The notes beneath the pieces were generated by a model. That model was not told where the DNA came from, searched no databases, and saw nothing but the letters and a program-made list of their open reading frames with translations. Position numbers and translations under genes: made by a program. 64,000 nt of DNA. Source: Velocimicrobium porci (lineage in GTDB: Bacteria; Bacillota; Clostridia; Lachnospirales; Lachnospiraceae). The stretch is from the NCBI RefSeq assembly GCF_009696045.1, contig NZ_VUMT01000012.1, forward strand, positions 1 through 64,000. Reading direction: 5' to 3'. This document shows positions 32,939-41,894 of the stretch, in pieces; position 1 is the first letter of the stretch; each line of letters opens with the position of its first letter.

Positions 32939-33739
32939 CTATGCAATCTCTCCAAACTGGTCAAGTGGAACAAGATTTCTTTTTGTCTGACTTCCGTTTG
33001 GATTTATTTCCCCTTTTTTTGCGTTGGTATCGGTATACAATTCAATTCGATGAATCTGATAGGCAAATGGGTTATATTCCCAGTTATTTGCCTGACAAAA
33101 CGCCTCCAATACAAGTTCAGGTTTTATATTATTAACACTTCCACAAGTAAGCTGTAAATATACCTTAATTCCATTTTTATATTCGCCTGCAGTCGTATCA
33201 CCTAGATTTCTCCCAATCTTTTCCTCAAATTCTGGTTTCGTAAATCCGTAAGCATAAATAAATGGTTTTAAATCGACTTCCTTTTCACTCTTCTTCGTCT
33301 TTTTAATAATTTTTATTTCTTTCTGGTTTATAAATGATTCGAATTTTTCTTTAAAATTTGGTATTGTCTGATAACCATCCTTCACTGATATAAGGTAATC
33401 TGCAGCTGCTAACAAAGACATTGATGTTTTGCTGTCTTCTGGCAGAATCCGAAAACTTGTTACTTGCATTTCTTCTGTCATTACACCGTTCAAGGATTCT
33501 ATCATTTCTTTTGAAGTCTTTGTTGAATTGAGTTGAATATCCAAATATTCCCCATCACTTGTAAGACCTACACCAAGTGGAGAAGCAAAAGACAATAATT
33601 GATGAGGACTATACCCCGTAGAATATGCAACATCAATATCACTTCTTCGGATTGCCTTCTGAAAATAACGCATAACATCTAAATGTCCAATAAATTTCAT
33701 GGAACCGCTTTTATTAAATTTCATTCTTGCTTTTATCAT
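32939..33739 (-). CDS. DUF2344 (TIGR03936) radical-SAM-associated protein
   Basis: A 266-aa protein of the TIGR03936 family, regularly encoded next to a TIGR03960 radical SAM enzyme. In some bacteria the two are fused. Family blocks are RMKFNKSGSMKFIGHLDVMR at the N terminus and STGYSPHQLLSFASPLGVGL at about 41-60. The exact role is unknown; a part in tRNA or ribosome modification is suspected from context. The start follows AAGGAAG. It lies between TIGR03960 and the RNase G/E gene and almost touches both. Confidence 0.92.
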   Translation of the reverse strand: MIKARMKFNKSGSMKFIGHLDVMRYFQKAIRRSDIDVAYSTGYSPHQLLSFASPLGVGLTSDGEYLDIQLNSTKTSKEMIESLNGVMTEEMQVTSFRILPEDSKTSMSLLAAADYLISVKDGYQTIPNFKEKFESFINQKEIKIIKKTKKSEKEVDLKPFIYAYGFTKPEFEEKIGRNLGDTTAGEYKNGIKVYLQLTCGSVNNIKPELVLEAFCQANNWEYNPFAYQIHRIELYTDTNAKKGEINPNGSQTKRNLVPLDQFGEIA

Positions 33740-33775
33740 ATTTGTTCTATCTTCCTTTTCCTGTTTTAAATCCTT

Positions 33776-35644
33776 TTAACTATTTCTTTTTTCAATACAG
33801 ACACCACACTTAAAAGATGCAGCACCACAACCTTGACAGGCTTGTCTGCAATTTGGTGTAACAGTCTGATTTTTAGCCTGCTCATATTCTTTCCATAAAA
33901 ATTTCTTTGTAACTCCAATATCAATAAAATCCCATGGAAGAATTTCGTCATACTCTCTTTCTCTACTTGTATAGAACATATAATCAATTTGATTTTCCTC
34001 AAATGTTTGAAGCCAGACATCATAATGGAAAAATTCTGACCAGGCATCATAAATACATCCTTTTTTGTAAGCATCGTAAATTACTTTTCCTATTTTTCGG
34101 TCACCTCGGGCAAAAATACCTTCTAATACAGTAACCTCTGCCTCATGCCAATTATATTTTATACTCTTATAATTTAACTGTTCTTTCATCTTTCCATTTA
34201 AAAATCTTTGTTTTTCCAAAAATTCCTCCGCAGTTGCCATTCTTGCCCATTGAAATGGTGTAAATGGTTTTGGAACAAAGAATGATGTACTAGATACAAT
34301 CTGTACCCGTCCATTTCGTTCTTGTTTTGGAATGGTGTAATATTCTTTTGCGATTTCATTGGATAATGTTGCAATTCCCTCAATATCTTCTAGTGTTTCA
34401 GTTGGAAGTCCAAGCATAAAATATAATTTTACACGATTCCAACCACTTTGAAACGCATCCATTGCACCTTTTAAAATAACTTCTTCTGTTAAGCCTTTAT
34501 TGATAACATCCCGGAGTCTTTGTGAACCAGCTTCCGGCGCAAACGTTAAACTACTTTTCTTTACATCTTGCACCTTGCTCATAACATCTAATGCAAACGC
34601 ATCAATTCGAAGAGATGGAAGTGAAATATTAACTCCTTTTGAGCGAAACTCATCAATTAAAAAATAAACTAATTCTGGCAAATTAATATAATCACTTGAA
34701 CTTAAAGAACTTAGAGAAATCTCTTCATGTCCGGTTGCTTTTAACATTTTATAAGCTCTGTCCTTTAAAAATTCAAGGTCTCTTGCACGAATTGGTCGAT
34801 AAATCATACCTGCCTGGCAAAAGCGGCAGCCACGGATACAGCCTCTTTGAATCTCTAATACAACTCTGTCCTGTGTTACTTTTATCAATGGTACTAAAGG
34901 TTTTTCCGGATAATAGGTATGACTTAAATCTGTTTCAACTTGCTTTTTTATTTTTTCTTTTGCATGCTCATTGATACGACGAAAAGCAGCAATTGTTCCG
35001 TCTTTCTTATATTCAACCTGATAAAACTGTGGTACATAAATTCCCTCTACTCCGGCAGCTATTTCAAGAAATTCTTTTCTTGTCCCACCTCTTTTTTTAT
35101 GCTCTTTATAAAGGTCCATCAGTTCATCATAAACAGTTTCTCCCTCCCCAATATAAAACATGTCGAAAAAGTCTGCAATTGGTTCCGGATTATAAGCACA
35201 TGGTCCACCTCCAATGACAAATGGATCTTCTTCTGTACGCTCTGATGAATAAATTGGAATTTGCGATAAATCAAGAATCTGTAATATATTTGTATAACAC
35301 ATCTCATATTGCAATGTTATTCCTAAAAAGTCAAATTCCTTAACTGGATCTTGTGATTCTAATGCAAATAACGGAATATTCTGTTCTCGCATAATTTTAT
35401 CCAAATCTACCCATGGTGAATAAACTCGTTCACAATAGACATCATCTCTTTGATTAAACATATCATATAATATTTGAATTCCAAGATGTGACATTCCAAT
35501 TTCATATACATCCGGAAAACACATGCAAAAACGAATATCTACTTCGTTCTTATCTTTCACAACCATATTTACTTCATTACCAATATATCTCGCAGGTTTT
35601 TCTATTGTTAATAAAATCTCATCCGATAGTGCTAGTTTTCTCAT
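33776..35644 (-). CDS. TIGR03960 family B12-binding-like radical SAM protein
   Basis: A 622-aa radical SAM protein. The N-terminal part (about 40-190) looks like a cobalamin-binding-type domain (FPDVYEIGMSHLGIQILYD, VIGGGPCAYNPEPI). The radical SAM cluster motif is IQRGCIRGCRFCQAGMIYRP at about 268-287, with the C-x3-C-x2-C cysteines. LTFAPEAGSQRLRDVINKG is typical of YgiQ-like/TIGR03960 proteins. The C terminus ends in a cysteine-rich stretch (CRQACQGCGAASFKCGVC), a possible second metal site. The substrate is unknown. The start follows GGAGA. The DUF2344 partner follows after 36 bases. Confidence 0.92.
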   Translation of the reverse strand: MRKLALSDEILLTIEKPARYIGNEVNMVVKDKNEVDIRFCMCFPDVYEIGMSHLGIQILYDMFNQRDDVYCERVYSPWVDLDKIMREQNIPLFALESQDPVKEFDFLGITLQYEMCYTNILQILDLSQIPIYSSERTEEDPFVIGGGPCAYNPEPIADFFDMFYIGEGETVYDELMDLYKEHKKRGGTRKEFLEIAAGVEGIYVPQFYQVEYKKDGTIAAFRRINEHAKEKIKKQVETDLSHTYYPEKPLVPLIKVTQDRVVLEIQRGCIRGCRFCQAGMIYRPIRARDLEFLKDRAYKMLKATGHEEISLSSLSSSDYINLPELVYFLIDEFRSKGVNISLPSLRIDAFALDVMSKVQDVKKSSLTFAPEAGSQRLRDVINKGLTEEVILKGAMDAFQSGWNRVKLYFMLGLPTETLEDIEGIATLSNEIAKEYYTIPKQERNGRVQIVSSTSFFVPKPFTPFQWARMATAEEFLEKQRFLNGKMKEQLNYKSIKYNWHEAEVTVLEGIFARGDRKIGKVIYDAYKKGCIYDAWSEFFHYDVWLQTFEENQIDYMFYTSREREYDEILPWDFIDIGVTKKFLWKEYEQAKNQTVTPNCRQACQGCGAASFKCGVCIEKRNS

Positions 35645-35706
35645 ATAATCTCCATTCTTTCTAACTTATAGTATCTTAATAACCATAGGATTATAACACA
35701 AACTAC

Positions 35707-35979
35707 TTAATTTAGTCTATGAAAAACAGAAATTATTTTCTCTTCTACCGAATCAATGCCAATGTCATACTGTACAATTTGCATTATTTTTTCACAATTC
35801 CATCCACGATATGAAAAGTTTCCCTGTTTTCCAACCAAAAAAAGTAAAAACAAAATGGACGCAAGTAATAAACGGATTTGAATTCCTTTTCCACCTTTAC
35901 CAGGGGGAGCAATCTCTTTTCTTACCTGTTCTATTTTCTTTTTTCTACTTATTTCATCTAATCTTTCCTGATCTGTCAT
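35707..35979 (-). CDS. Small single-pass membrane protein, hypothetical
   Basis: A 90-aa protein with a charged N-terminal half (about 1-32, Lys/Arg/Glu with PPGKGGKG) and one hydrophobic segment at about 36-49 (LLLASILFLLFLV). The C-terminal 40 residues should lie outside. The ATG follows GGAGG at the right distance, which supports a real gene. I do not recognise a family. It lies upstream of the TIGR03960 gene on the same strand with a gap of 62 bases. Confidence 0.65.
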   Translation of the reverse strand: MTDQERLDEISRKKKIEQVRKEIAPPGKGGKGIQIRLLLASILFLLFLVGKQGNFSYRGWNCEKIMQIVQYDIGIDSVEEKIISVFHRLN

Positions 35980-36105
35980 ATAGTTCCTCCATCTTTATAT
36001 CCGTACATATTATATCCTGCTTGTGATACTGCAAAAATTCGTTAATTTTATTTGATATTATAACTATATGATGAAATTAAAAAGTTAGACATTTCTTTCC
36101 ATAAT

Positions 36106-36999
36106 TTATTTTATTGTTAAATTCATATAATCAACCGGTGAAAAATCCAGTTCCTCTATAATTTTATTATACCGATACATCCAGCGTTCACTAATTCCAG
36201 CATGCTCAGCAACTTGTTCTACCGGTGCTCCGCCATGAAGCATATAAGTAATAGAAGCATTTCTTATATCTTGCAAATTAAACTTTCTGTTAATACCTGC
36301 TTTATCAATTAATTCTCGAACCATATTTTGTAATGTCCGAACTTTTAATTGCCCCCCTCGTTGATTTTGAAATAAAAACGGATTGCATCCAAATTGTTCT
36401 AAATATGACAATAAGTATTTTTTTACATCATCTGGAATTTTAACATAACGACGTTTTCCATTCTGTTCTAGCACCAAAAACATAATGTTTCTGCCATCTA
36501 TACATATGTCATTTGGCGTAAGTCTGCAAATCTCATCTGACGTAAGACTGCATCGCAACACAAGTAATATCATTAAAAAAAGCATTGGATTGTCCTTAGC
36601 TTCCTCTAAAATAAAATCTAGTTCTTCCAAAGTAGGAATCTCTTCAATATGGAGATAGTTATCGTAATCTGGCGATTTTATTTTGGTATATACATTTACA
36701 TAATCAGGACAGCCGAATCGCTTTTTATTTTGATATATAAAAGTTCCTACACTTCTTAGCATTGCTAATTTTGTCTGTATTGTTCTTTTAGAAAGTGATT
36801 GTTTCCCATACGAGATTAAATCAAAATATGCCTTTGCATCTGTCAATGTAATCTCTGTAAAATCACAATTCAAATATTCGCAAATCGTACGGATTGCAGA
36901 AAAATAATTCTTTTTTGTATCTTCTTTTTTAAGACGCTGTTCAAACTCGAACCAAATATGCTCAATAAACCATATGGATGGAAATTTTTTATTATTCAT
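36106..36999 (-). CDS. Degenerate tyrosine-recombinase-fold protein
   Basis: A 297-aa protein with an N-terminal SAM-like core-binding domain (about 8-105) and a C-terminal tyrosine-recombinase catalytic fold (about 120-290). Aligned by eye with the family, the first catalytic arginine is T153 (SLTSDEICRL where GLRxSEL is usual) and the HxxR histidine is Q243 (NLQDIR). K182, R246, H266 and Y275 remain. The enzyme is therefore probably impaired and may act as a DNA-binding regulator. ATG at 36999 follows AAAGGAG; a longer frame starts at 37026 without such a site. It is transcribed divergently from the zinc-ribbon gene. No element boundaries are visible. Confidence 0.82.
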   Translation of the reverse strand: MNNKKFPSIWFIEHIWFEFEQRLKKEDTKKNYFSAIRTICEYLNCDFTEITLTDAKAYFDLISYGKQSLSKRTIQTKLAMLRSVGTFIYQNKKRFGCPDYVNVYTKIKSPDYDNYLHIEEIPTLEELDFILEEAKDNPMLFLMILLVLRCSLTSDEICRLTPNDICIDGRNIMFLVLEQNGKRRYVKIPDDVKKYLLSYLEQFGCNPFLFQNQRGGQLKVRTLQNMVRELIDKAGINRKFNLQDIRNASITYMLHGGAPVEQVAEHAGISERWMYRYNKIIEELDFSPVDYMNLTIK

Positions 37000-37174
37000 A
37001 TTATTCTCCTTTTTTATTTGAACCAATTTTTTATTATTATATCATATTTTATTTTGATTTTATTGATTTTGTAATTTTATTTTTATTTAATCATGAATTT
37101 TGAAAGTAATTTTAAAATCTTTTAGCATATTACGTATATTATAGTACTTGCTTGACTTAAAAAAACATCTTCCC

Positions 37175-37203
37175 TTGAATTTTCTGCTGCCCTATGGTAC
37201 GAT
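37175..37203 (+). promoter_or_regulatory. Promoter of the zinc-ribbon membrane protein gene
   Basis: TTGAAT (37175-37180) and TACGAT (37198-37203) are 17 bases apart, 37 bases before the ATG at 37240. Confidence 0.65.
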
Positions 37204-37239
37204 AAAATTAATAAATGATAAAAGAGGGAGGTACCACAA

Positions 37240-38106
37240 ATGCCATGGTGTCCAAAATGTAAAACAGAATATCGAAATGGAATTACAGTCTGTACAGACT
37301 GCGGTACTACACTTGTAGATGAATTAGAAGAAGAGGTTGTTTTTCTTCCGGTTATGGCATGTCTTGATAAAGATCTCGCACATCGTTTTTTAGATTATCT
37401 ATATTATTCTAATATATCATCAGGTAAAATTGAACAAAACGATATCACTTTTGAGTATTCCGTTTCTGTTACAAAAGAAGAATTCAAACAGGCAAAAAAA
37501 TTATATTCTGCCTTTTATGAAATCGAAGCAGAGAAAAACTCTAAAAATAAAACGGAAGAATTTCCCGATGAAGAAATTGCCAGTTCGACAGAAAAAATAG
37601 AACAAATGCAGAATCAAAAAATTGCAGATGAACTGCGCTCACCTAAAAATGCTTCTACCGTTTATGTCCGTAAAGAAGAAAAATATCAAGATATTATTTC
37701 TACTGCTTATGTTTTTCTTCTTGTTGGTGTTCTTGGCATTGTGTTTGTCGTTCTAAATTATGTTAATATCATTACATTTATAAACGGACCATTTTCATAT
37801 GTATTATATAGTGCTTTATTTATCGGATGTCTTGTCGCTTCTGCACTATCCTTCCGAAGTGCCAAAGAGGCAAAAAAACAAATTTCTACCGAAAACTCAT
37901 TAACAGAAAAAGTAAATCAATGGTTAAAGGATACTATCACAAAAGAATCTCTTCTTTCTTCCCATGAAGAAGGATTGAGTGATGAAGTAAATTTTTTAAA
38001 TGAAATGAACTACTTAAAAACCCTTGTGTGTGAAGAATTTCCTGAATTAGATGAATCATATGCCGACACTTTATGTGAAGAATACTATAATGAATACTTA
38101 GAATAA
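37240..38106 (+). CDS. Zinc-ribbon membrane protein, hypothetical
   Basis: A 288-aa protein. The N terminus has a zinc ribbon with two CxxC pairs, PWCPKCKTEY and VCTDCGTTL (residues 4-22). A small mixed domain follows at about 33-95. Two membrane helices lie at about 157-180 and 187-205 (VFLLVGVLGIVFVVL; VLYSALFIGCLVASAL). The C-terminal 80 residues are acidic and cytosolic. The start follows GAGGGAGG. I do not know the family's function; zinc-ribbon plus two-helix proteins of this kind are common in Firmicutes and uncharacterised. It is convergent with the SNF2 gene across a strong terminator. Confidence 0.75.
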   Translation: MPWCPKCKTEYRNGITVCTDCGTTLVDELEEEVVFLPVMACLDKDLAHRFLDYLYYSNISSGKIEQNDITFEYSVSVTKEEFKQAKKLYSAFYEIEAEKNSKNKTEEFPDEEIASSTEKIEQMQNQKIADELRSPKNASTVYVRKEEKYQDIISTAYVFLLVGVLGIVFVVLNYVNIITFINGPFSYVLYSALFIGCLVASALSFRSAKEAKKQISTENSLTEKVNQWLKDTITKESLLSSHEEGLSDEVNFLNEMNYLKTLVCEEFPELDESYADTLCEEYYNEYLE

Positions 38107-38114
38107 CTTTCTAA

Positions 38115-38161
38115 AAAGCGGAAGTTTCCAATTCAAAAAAACTGGAAGCTTCCGCTTTTTT
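38115..38161. terminator. Bidirectional terminator
   Basis: AAAAGCGGAAG.TTCCA (38115-38131) pairs with TGGAA.CTTCCGCTTTT (38144-38160), with one mismatch in each arm. Runs of A and T flank it, so it can end the zinc-ribbon gene on + and the SNF2 gene on -. Confidence 0.92.
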
Positions 38162-38179
38162 GCTTCTGAATCTATTGTC

Positions 38180-41100
38180 TTACATAAACAATTCTTCTAT
38201 TTCTTCTTTTGAAAGTTTATTAATAAATACTTCCTTTGCAGAAATAACGGAATCAGACAATTCTTTTTTCTTCTCTTGCAATTTATATATTTTCTCCTCA
38301 ATTGTTCCTTTCGTCAACAACTTAATTACATGCACCGTATTTTTTTGTCCAATTCGGTAAACCCGGTCTGTCGCCTGTTCCTCTACTGCCGGATTCCACC
38401 AAGGGTCGTAATGAATAACCGTATCTGCACCTGTCAGATTTATTCCTGTTCCACCCGCCTTCAATGATATTAAAAATATTTGGCGTTCACCCGAATTAAA
38501 CTGATTAACCATTTCAATTCTATCTTCCGGTTTGGTAGAACCATCAAGATAAAAGAAAGAAATTCCCTCTTCCTTTAATCGTTTTCCAATCATCTGAAGC
38601 ATAGATGTAAACTGGGAGAACAAAAGAATTCTATGACCACTTTCTAAAATGGATGGAACCTGCTCCATTAACAACTCTAGTTTTCCACTTCCACCATTAT
38701 AATTCTCAATAAATGTAGATGGATGACAACAAATCTGACGGAGCCTTGTCAATGCAGATAAAATTTGAACCTGACTTTTTTCAAATCCATTTTCCTTTAC
38801 GGTCTTCCACACTTCTTCTCTAAAGTTTTCTAAATAAGATAAGTAAACCATATTTTGTTTTTCCGTCATTTCTGTTACAAGTTTTGTTTCTATCTTCTCA
38901 GGCAGTTCGGTTAACACATCTTTTTTCATTCTTCGCAGTACAAACGGCTGTATCCGCTTACTCAACTTCTCCCTTATCTGCTCATCTTCATCTCTCATAA
39001 TCGGTTTTTCATACTGTTCAACAAATTTGGAATGTGTAAGCAAATATCCAGGCAAAATAAAATCAAAAATAGACCAAAGCTCCGATAAAGAATTTTCAAT
39101 TGGCGTTCCTGTCAAAGCAAACTTGTGCTTCGCAGGTATCCGTTTTACTGATTTTGCATTTTGAGAACCCGGATTTTTAATAAATTGTGCTTCATCAATA
39201 AACATAGTATCAATTGATAACGTTTTATATAACTCATAATCTCTTCGAAGGAGAGGATAAGAAGTGATTAAAACATTAATATCATCTAAATCACGTAGTA
39301 ATTCCCGACGAACCTCCGGCGCCCCGCTAATAATACGGCTTTTTAGCATAGGTGCAAACGTCTGAAGTTCATCACACCAGTTATAAACAAGCGAAGTAGG
39401 ACAAACAATCAAATGTAGTCCGCCTGCACACGAAGTCAGATAAACAATTGATTCCAGTGTTTTTCCAAGTCCCATATCGTCCGCTAAAACGCCTCCCAAA
39501 TTGTGCTCTGCCAATGTTTTTAGCCACCGATAACCTGTTACCTGATAGTTTCGAAGTTCTGCCTGAATCTCCTTTGGCACACGATACTTGTGTTTCCCAA
39601 TCTGTGTCAGCTCAGATAACATCGTTTGAAATGAAGGTTCCCTTTGAACCTCAACTTCTTCTTCCACTTGCTTTAATAAATCATCTAAATAAAATGAGGA
39701 ATATTGCGGCAAGGAAAAATGATTCTCTTTATAATTTTGATATGACAGATTTAACTCTTGTAAAAAAGCCAAGCTTTTTTGGGCTTCATCTCCCTCTAAA
39801 TTAATAAAACTTCCGTTTTTCAACCGATGATACTTCTTTTTTAACTGAAGAGAACGAAATACTTCTCTCAATTCCTCCTTTGGAACATTTTCATAATTGA
39901 AATCCATTTCCAACAAGTTCATATCATTATTAACACGAACATTTGTAGAAACCGTTCCAGTCGAACGAATTGAAATTCCCTTAAAATCATCCGAATAAAA
40001 AATATTATAGTTTTCATTTAACGTTTTAATCCCATCTGTAATAAATGAATATATTTCTTCCTCTTCTCGCAATAAGAAAAAGTCCTTCTGCGGATAGAAC
40101 CTAAAATCTTCAAACCAATTAAGAACTTCTTCCTCTTTCTCTTTCTGCCTTACAATCACAATTCCATGAGGAATCGAAACAGCTAACGGATTAATTTCAT
40201 ACTCCCCATATTTAAATTTTATAACTGCTTTAATATAATTTTTATATCGATCTAAATATATATCTGTTACGATATCATCGACAATATAATTTTCCCTTAA
40301 CTTATCTGGAATGTCAATTTTCATCGTTTCATGAATATTAGGGAGAACTAAATCCAAAAATCGTTTCTTGTCTTCTCCTTTAAAAATCAGAGAACTTCTT
40401 TGTTTTCCAAAACTTTTATAAAATGGGAGTAAATTACGAATGAATTTTTTGTCCGGCATATAAATAGCATTGTTATATAACAAAAAGCTTCCGTCCGCAG
40501 ATAATGAAATAATTCCAGAAGGACTATTATAATCCAAAAATACTTCATCTTCTTTTGCCGAAATATGAAACCTCAAATCGGGGTTTCCATCAAAAAACCT
40601 AACATTATCATATTCCGTTTCATGTAAAATCAGCGTAAATGTTTCTCCTTTTGTTTCATGCAAAAGTTTTGCAAACATCCGCTTTGTAAGCATCATATCC
40701 GCTTTCGAAAATAATGTCGTACCATAAGACCTTGTCAAATATTCCTGAATCTCACAGACTTCTAACAAATACTCCATAATTCCTTTTGAACGACGACTAA
40801 ATCTACTCTCGCCGGGTATAAAACGAAATTCTTTTCCAAGAGAAATTGTTTCCTGATTTTTATAGTCAAGTAAAAACCTCTTCAGATTTTGTACTTTATA
40901 CATTTTCGTGCTTCCAACCCGAATTGAAAGATTTACTTTTCCGTCTTCTCGGATTAAATCCGGTATACTAAAAATCGGCTTTATATCAAACGTTTCGCCA
41001 TATAATTCTTTATAATCTAATTTATTAAAATACTCCAGTATATTAAAGATTATTTTTTCTTCTCCCTTACGTTCACTTCCTTCTGCCCGTTCCATATAAT

Positions 41101-41407
41101 CATTAATAAACAGCAATGCTGCGATAATATGCTTGCATGCTCCACCTTTCTGCTTGGCATGCTCCGGGCAATTGCAGCTATATTCAATTGTTCCATCTTC
41201 TTTTGGAGATAATATGACAGAATAAGGGTTTTTTCCAGTTACGGTCGCTCGATATTGTTTTAATTTATTAGACCAAGTTACATTCGACACTGCTCCATTT
41301 TTAAAATACCGTACACCACGGCTATATATCATTTCATCAACTGCAAGTTTCTTTATTGTCTCTTTTGATAATTTTAACAAAGACCGTACACCCTTTCTTT
41401 TTATCAT
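38180..41407 (-). CDS. SNF2/RapA-type helicase with SWIM zinc finger
   Basis: A 1075-aa superfamily 2 ATPase that probably remodels DNA-protein or RNA-polymerase complexes. The SWIM zinc finger is at about 74-96 (YSCNCPEHAKQKGGACKHI). A long linker with a bacterial SNF2-associated domain (about 200-600) leads to the SNF2 core. Walker A is DDMGLGKT (about 645), the DEAQ box is IDEAQFIKNP, and FALTGTPIENSLSELWSI is motif III. The C-terminal helicase domain has LLFSQFTSMLQ and GGTGINLTGADTVIHYDPWW, then QATDRVYRIGQ. ATG at 41407 has no ribosome site; TTG at 41380 follows AAAGGGTG and would start at LKLSKETIKKLA, so the real start may be 27 bases later. An extended -10 (TGTTATAAT, 41438-41430) lies upstream. 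Confidence 0.95.
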   Translation of the reverse strand: MIKRKGVRSLLKLSKETIKKLAVDEMIYSRGVRYFKNGAVSNVTWSNKLKQYRATVTGKNPYSVILSPKEDGTIEYSCNCPEHAKQKGGACKHIIAALLFINDYMERAEGSERKGEEKIIFNILEYFNKLDYKELYGETFDIKPIFSIPDLIREDGKVNLSIRVGSTKMYKVQNLKRFLLDYKNQETISLGKEFRFIPGESRFSRRSKGIMEYLLEVCEIQEYLTRSYGTTLFSKADMMLTKRMFAKLLHETKGETFTLILHETEYDNVRFFDGNPDLRFHISAKEDEVFLDYNSPSGIISLSADGSFLLYNNAIYMPDKKFIRNLLPFYKSFGKQRSSLIFKGEDKKRFLDLVLPNIHETMKIDIPDKLRENYIVDDIVTDIYLDRYKNYIKAVIKFKYGEYEINPLAVSIPHGIVIVRQKEKEEEVLNWFEDFRFYPQKDFFLLREEEEIYSFITDGIKTLNENYNIFYSDDFKGISIRSTGTVSTNVRVNNDMNLLEMDFNYENVPKEELREVFRSLQLKKKYHRLKNGSFINLEGDEAQKSLAFLQELNLSYQNYKENHFSLPQYSSFYLDDLLKQVEEEVEVQREPSFQTMLSELTQIGKHKYRVPKEIQAELRNYQVTGYRWLKTLAEHNLGGVLADDMGLGKTLESIVYLTSCAGGLHLIVCPTSLVYNWCDELQTFAPMLKSRIISGAPEVRRELLRDLDDINVLITSYPLLRRDYELYKTLSIDTMFIDEAQFIKNPGSQNAKSVKRIPAKHKFALTGTPIENSLSELWSIFDFILPGYLLTHSKFVEQYEKPIMRDEDEQIREKLSKRIQPFVLRRMKKDVLTELPEKIETKLVTEMTEKQNMVYLSYLENFREEVWKTVKENGFEKSQVQILSALTRLRQICCHPSTFIENYNGGSGKLELLMEQVPSILESGHRILLFSQFTSMLQMIGKRLKEEGISFFYLDGSTKPEDRIEMVNQFNSGERQIFLISLKAGGTGINLTGADTVIHYDPWWNPAVEEQATDRVYRIGQKNTVHVIKLLTKGTIEEKIYKLQEKKKELSDSVISAKEVFINKLSKEEIEELFM

Positions 41408-41544
41408 TCAAATTTACAGTAATCAATACATTATAACACATACAAAATAAAAAATCACTACATGAAAACAAATTATTTTTTTAATCTGCCTATTGACAAA
41501 TAAATTTCTTTGACATAAAATGTTGGATAACAAAACAACAAAAT

Positions 41545-41810
41545 TCAAACCGATGAAAAAGACGAGTACATATATACACTAATTTCCAGAGAGCGACGGT
41601 TGGTGCGATGTCGTAATAAAGCATATATGGAATGGACTTTTGAGGGCAGACCGAACGGATATCCCAGTAGGCTCTGATGGGAACTCAACCCATTACCAAT
41701 GAGCTTATGTGTTAGCATAAGAGAAAGTGGATGTATTTTTAATACGTCAATTTGGGTGGTACCGCAGGTTTATACTCTTGTCCCTTAGATTAGGGGCAAG
41801 AGTTTTTTTA
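41545..41810 (+). promoter_or_regulatory. Tryptophan T-box riboswitch
   Basis: A complete T-box leader. Stem I contains AGTA (41565-41568), a helix CATATA/TATATG (41569-41574 with 41624-41629), the AGAGAG element (41588-41593) and GGTGCGA. The loop-E GAA at 41630-41632 is followed by TGG at 41633-41635 and an A, which is the specifier position, so the codon is UGG for Trp. The T-box proper, GGGTGGTACCGCAGGT, is at 41754-41769. The terminator stem ACTCTTG (41774-41780) with CAAGAGT (41797-41803) is followed by a run of T. Uncharged tRNA-Trp should favour the antiterminator and switch on the transporter genes that follow. Confidence 0.93.
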
Positions 41811-41841
41811 TTGTATAGGAAATTACGTCCTATGAATTAAA

Positions 41842-41872
41842 AAGCCCTCCGGGCGGGAACGCACTGCGTCGG
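41842..41872. other. GC-rich island between the T-box terminator and trpX
   Basis: This roughly 30-base stretch is almost 80 percent G+C in an AT-rich region. It contains GCCC-TCC-GGGC, which on the minus strand is followed by TTTTTAATT like a small terminator, and ACGCA-C-TGCGT. Just before it, ATAGGA (41815-41820) and TCCTAT (41828-41833) form a further small hairpin. I cannot assign a function. Confidence 0.6.
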
Positions 41873-41894
41873 ATAGAAAAGAAGGAGGTTCATT

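Noticed and set aside
34940-35245. Overlapping plus-strand frames opposite the TIGR03960 gene
   Set aside because: They are rich in Phe/Leu/Ser as expected for antisense of a Lys/Glu-rich gene; no start signals.
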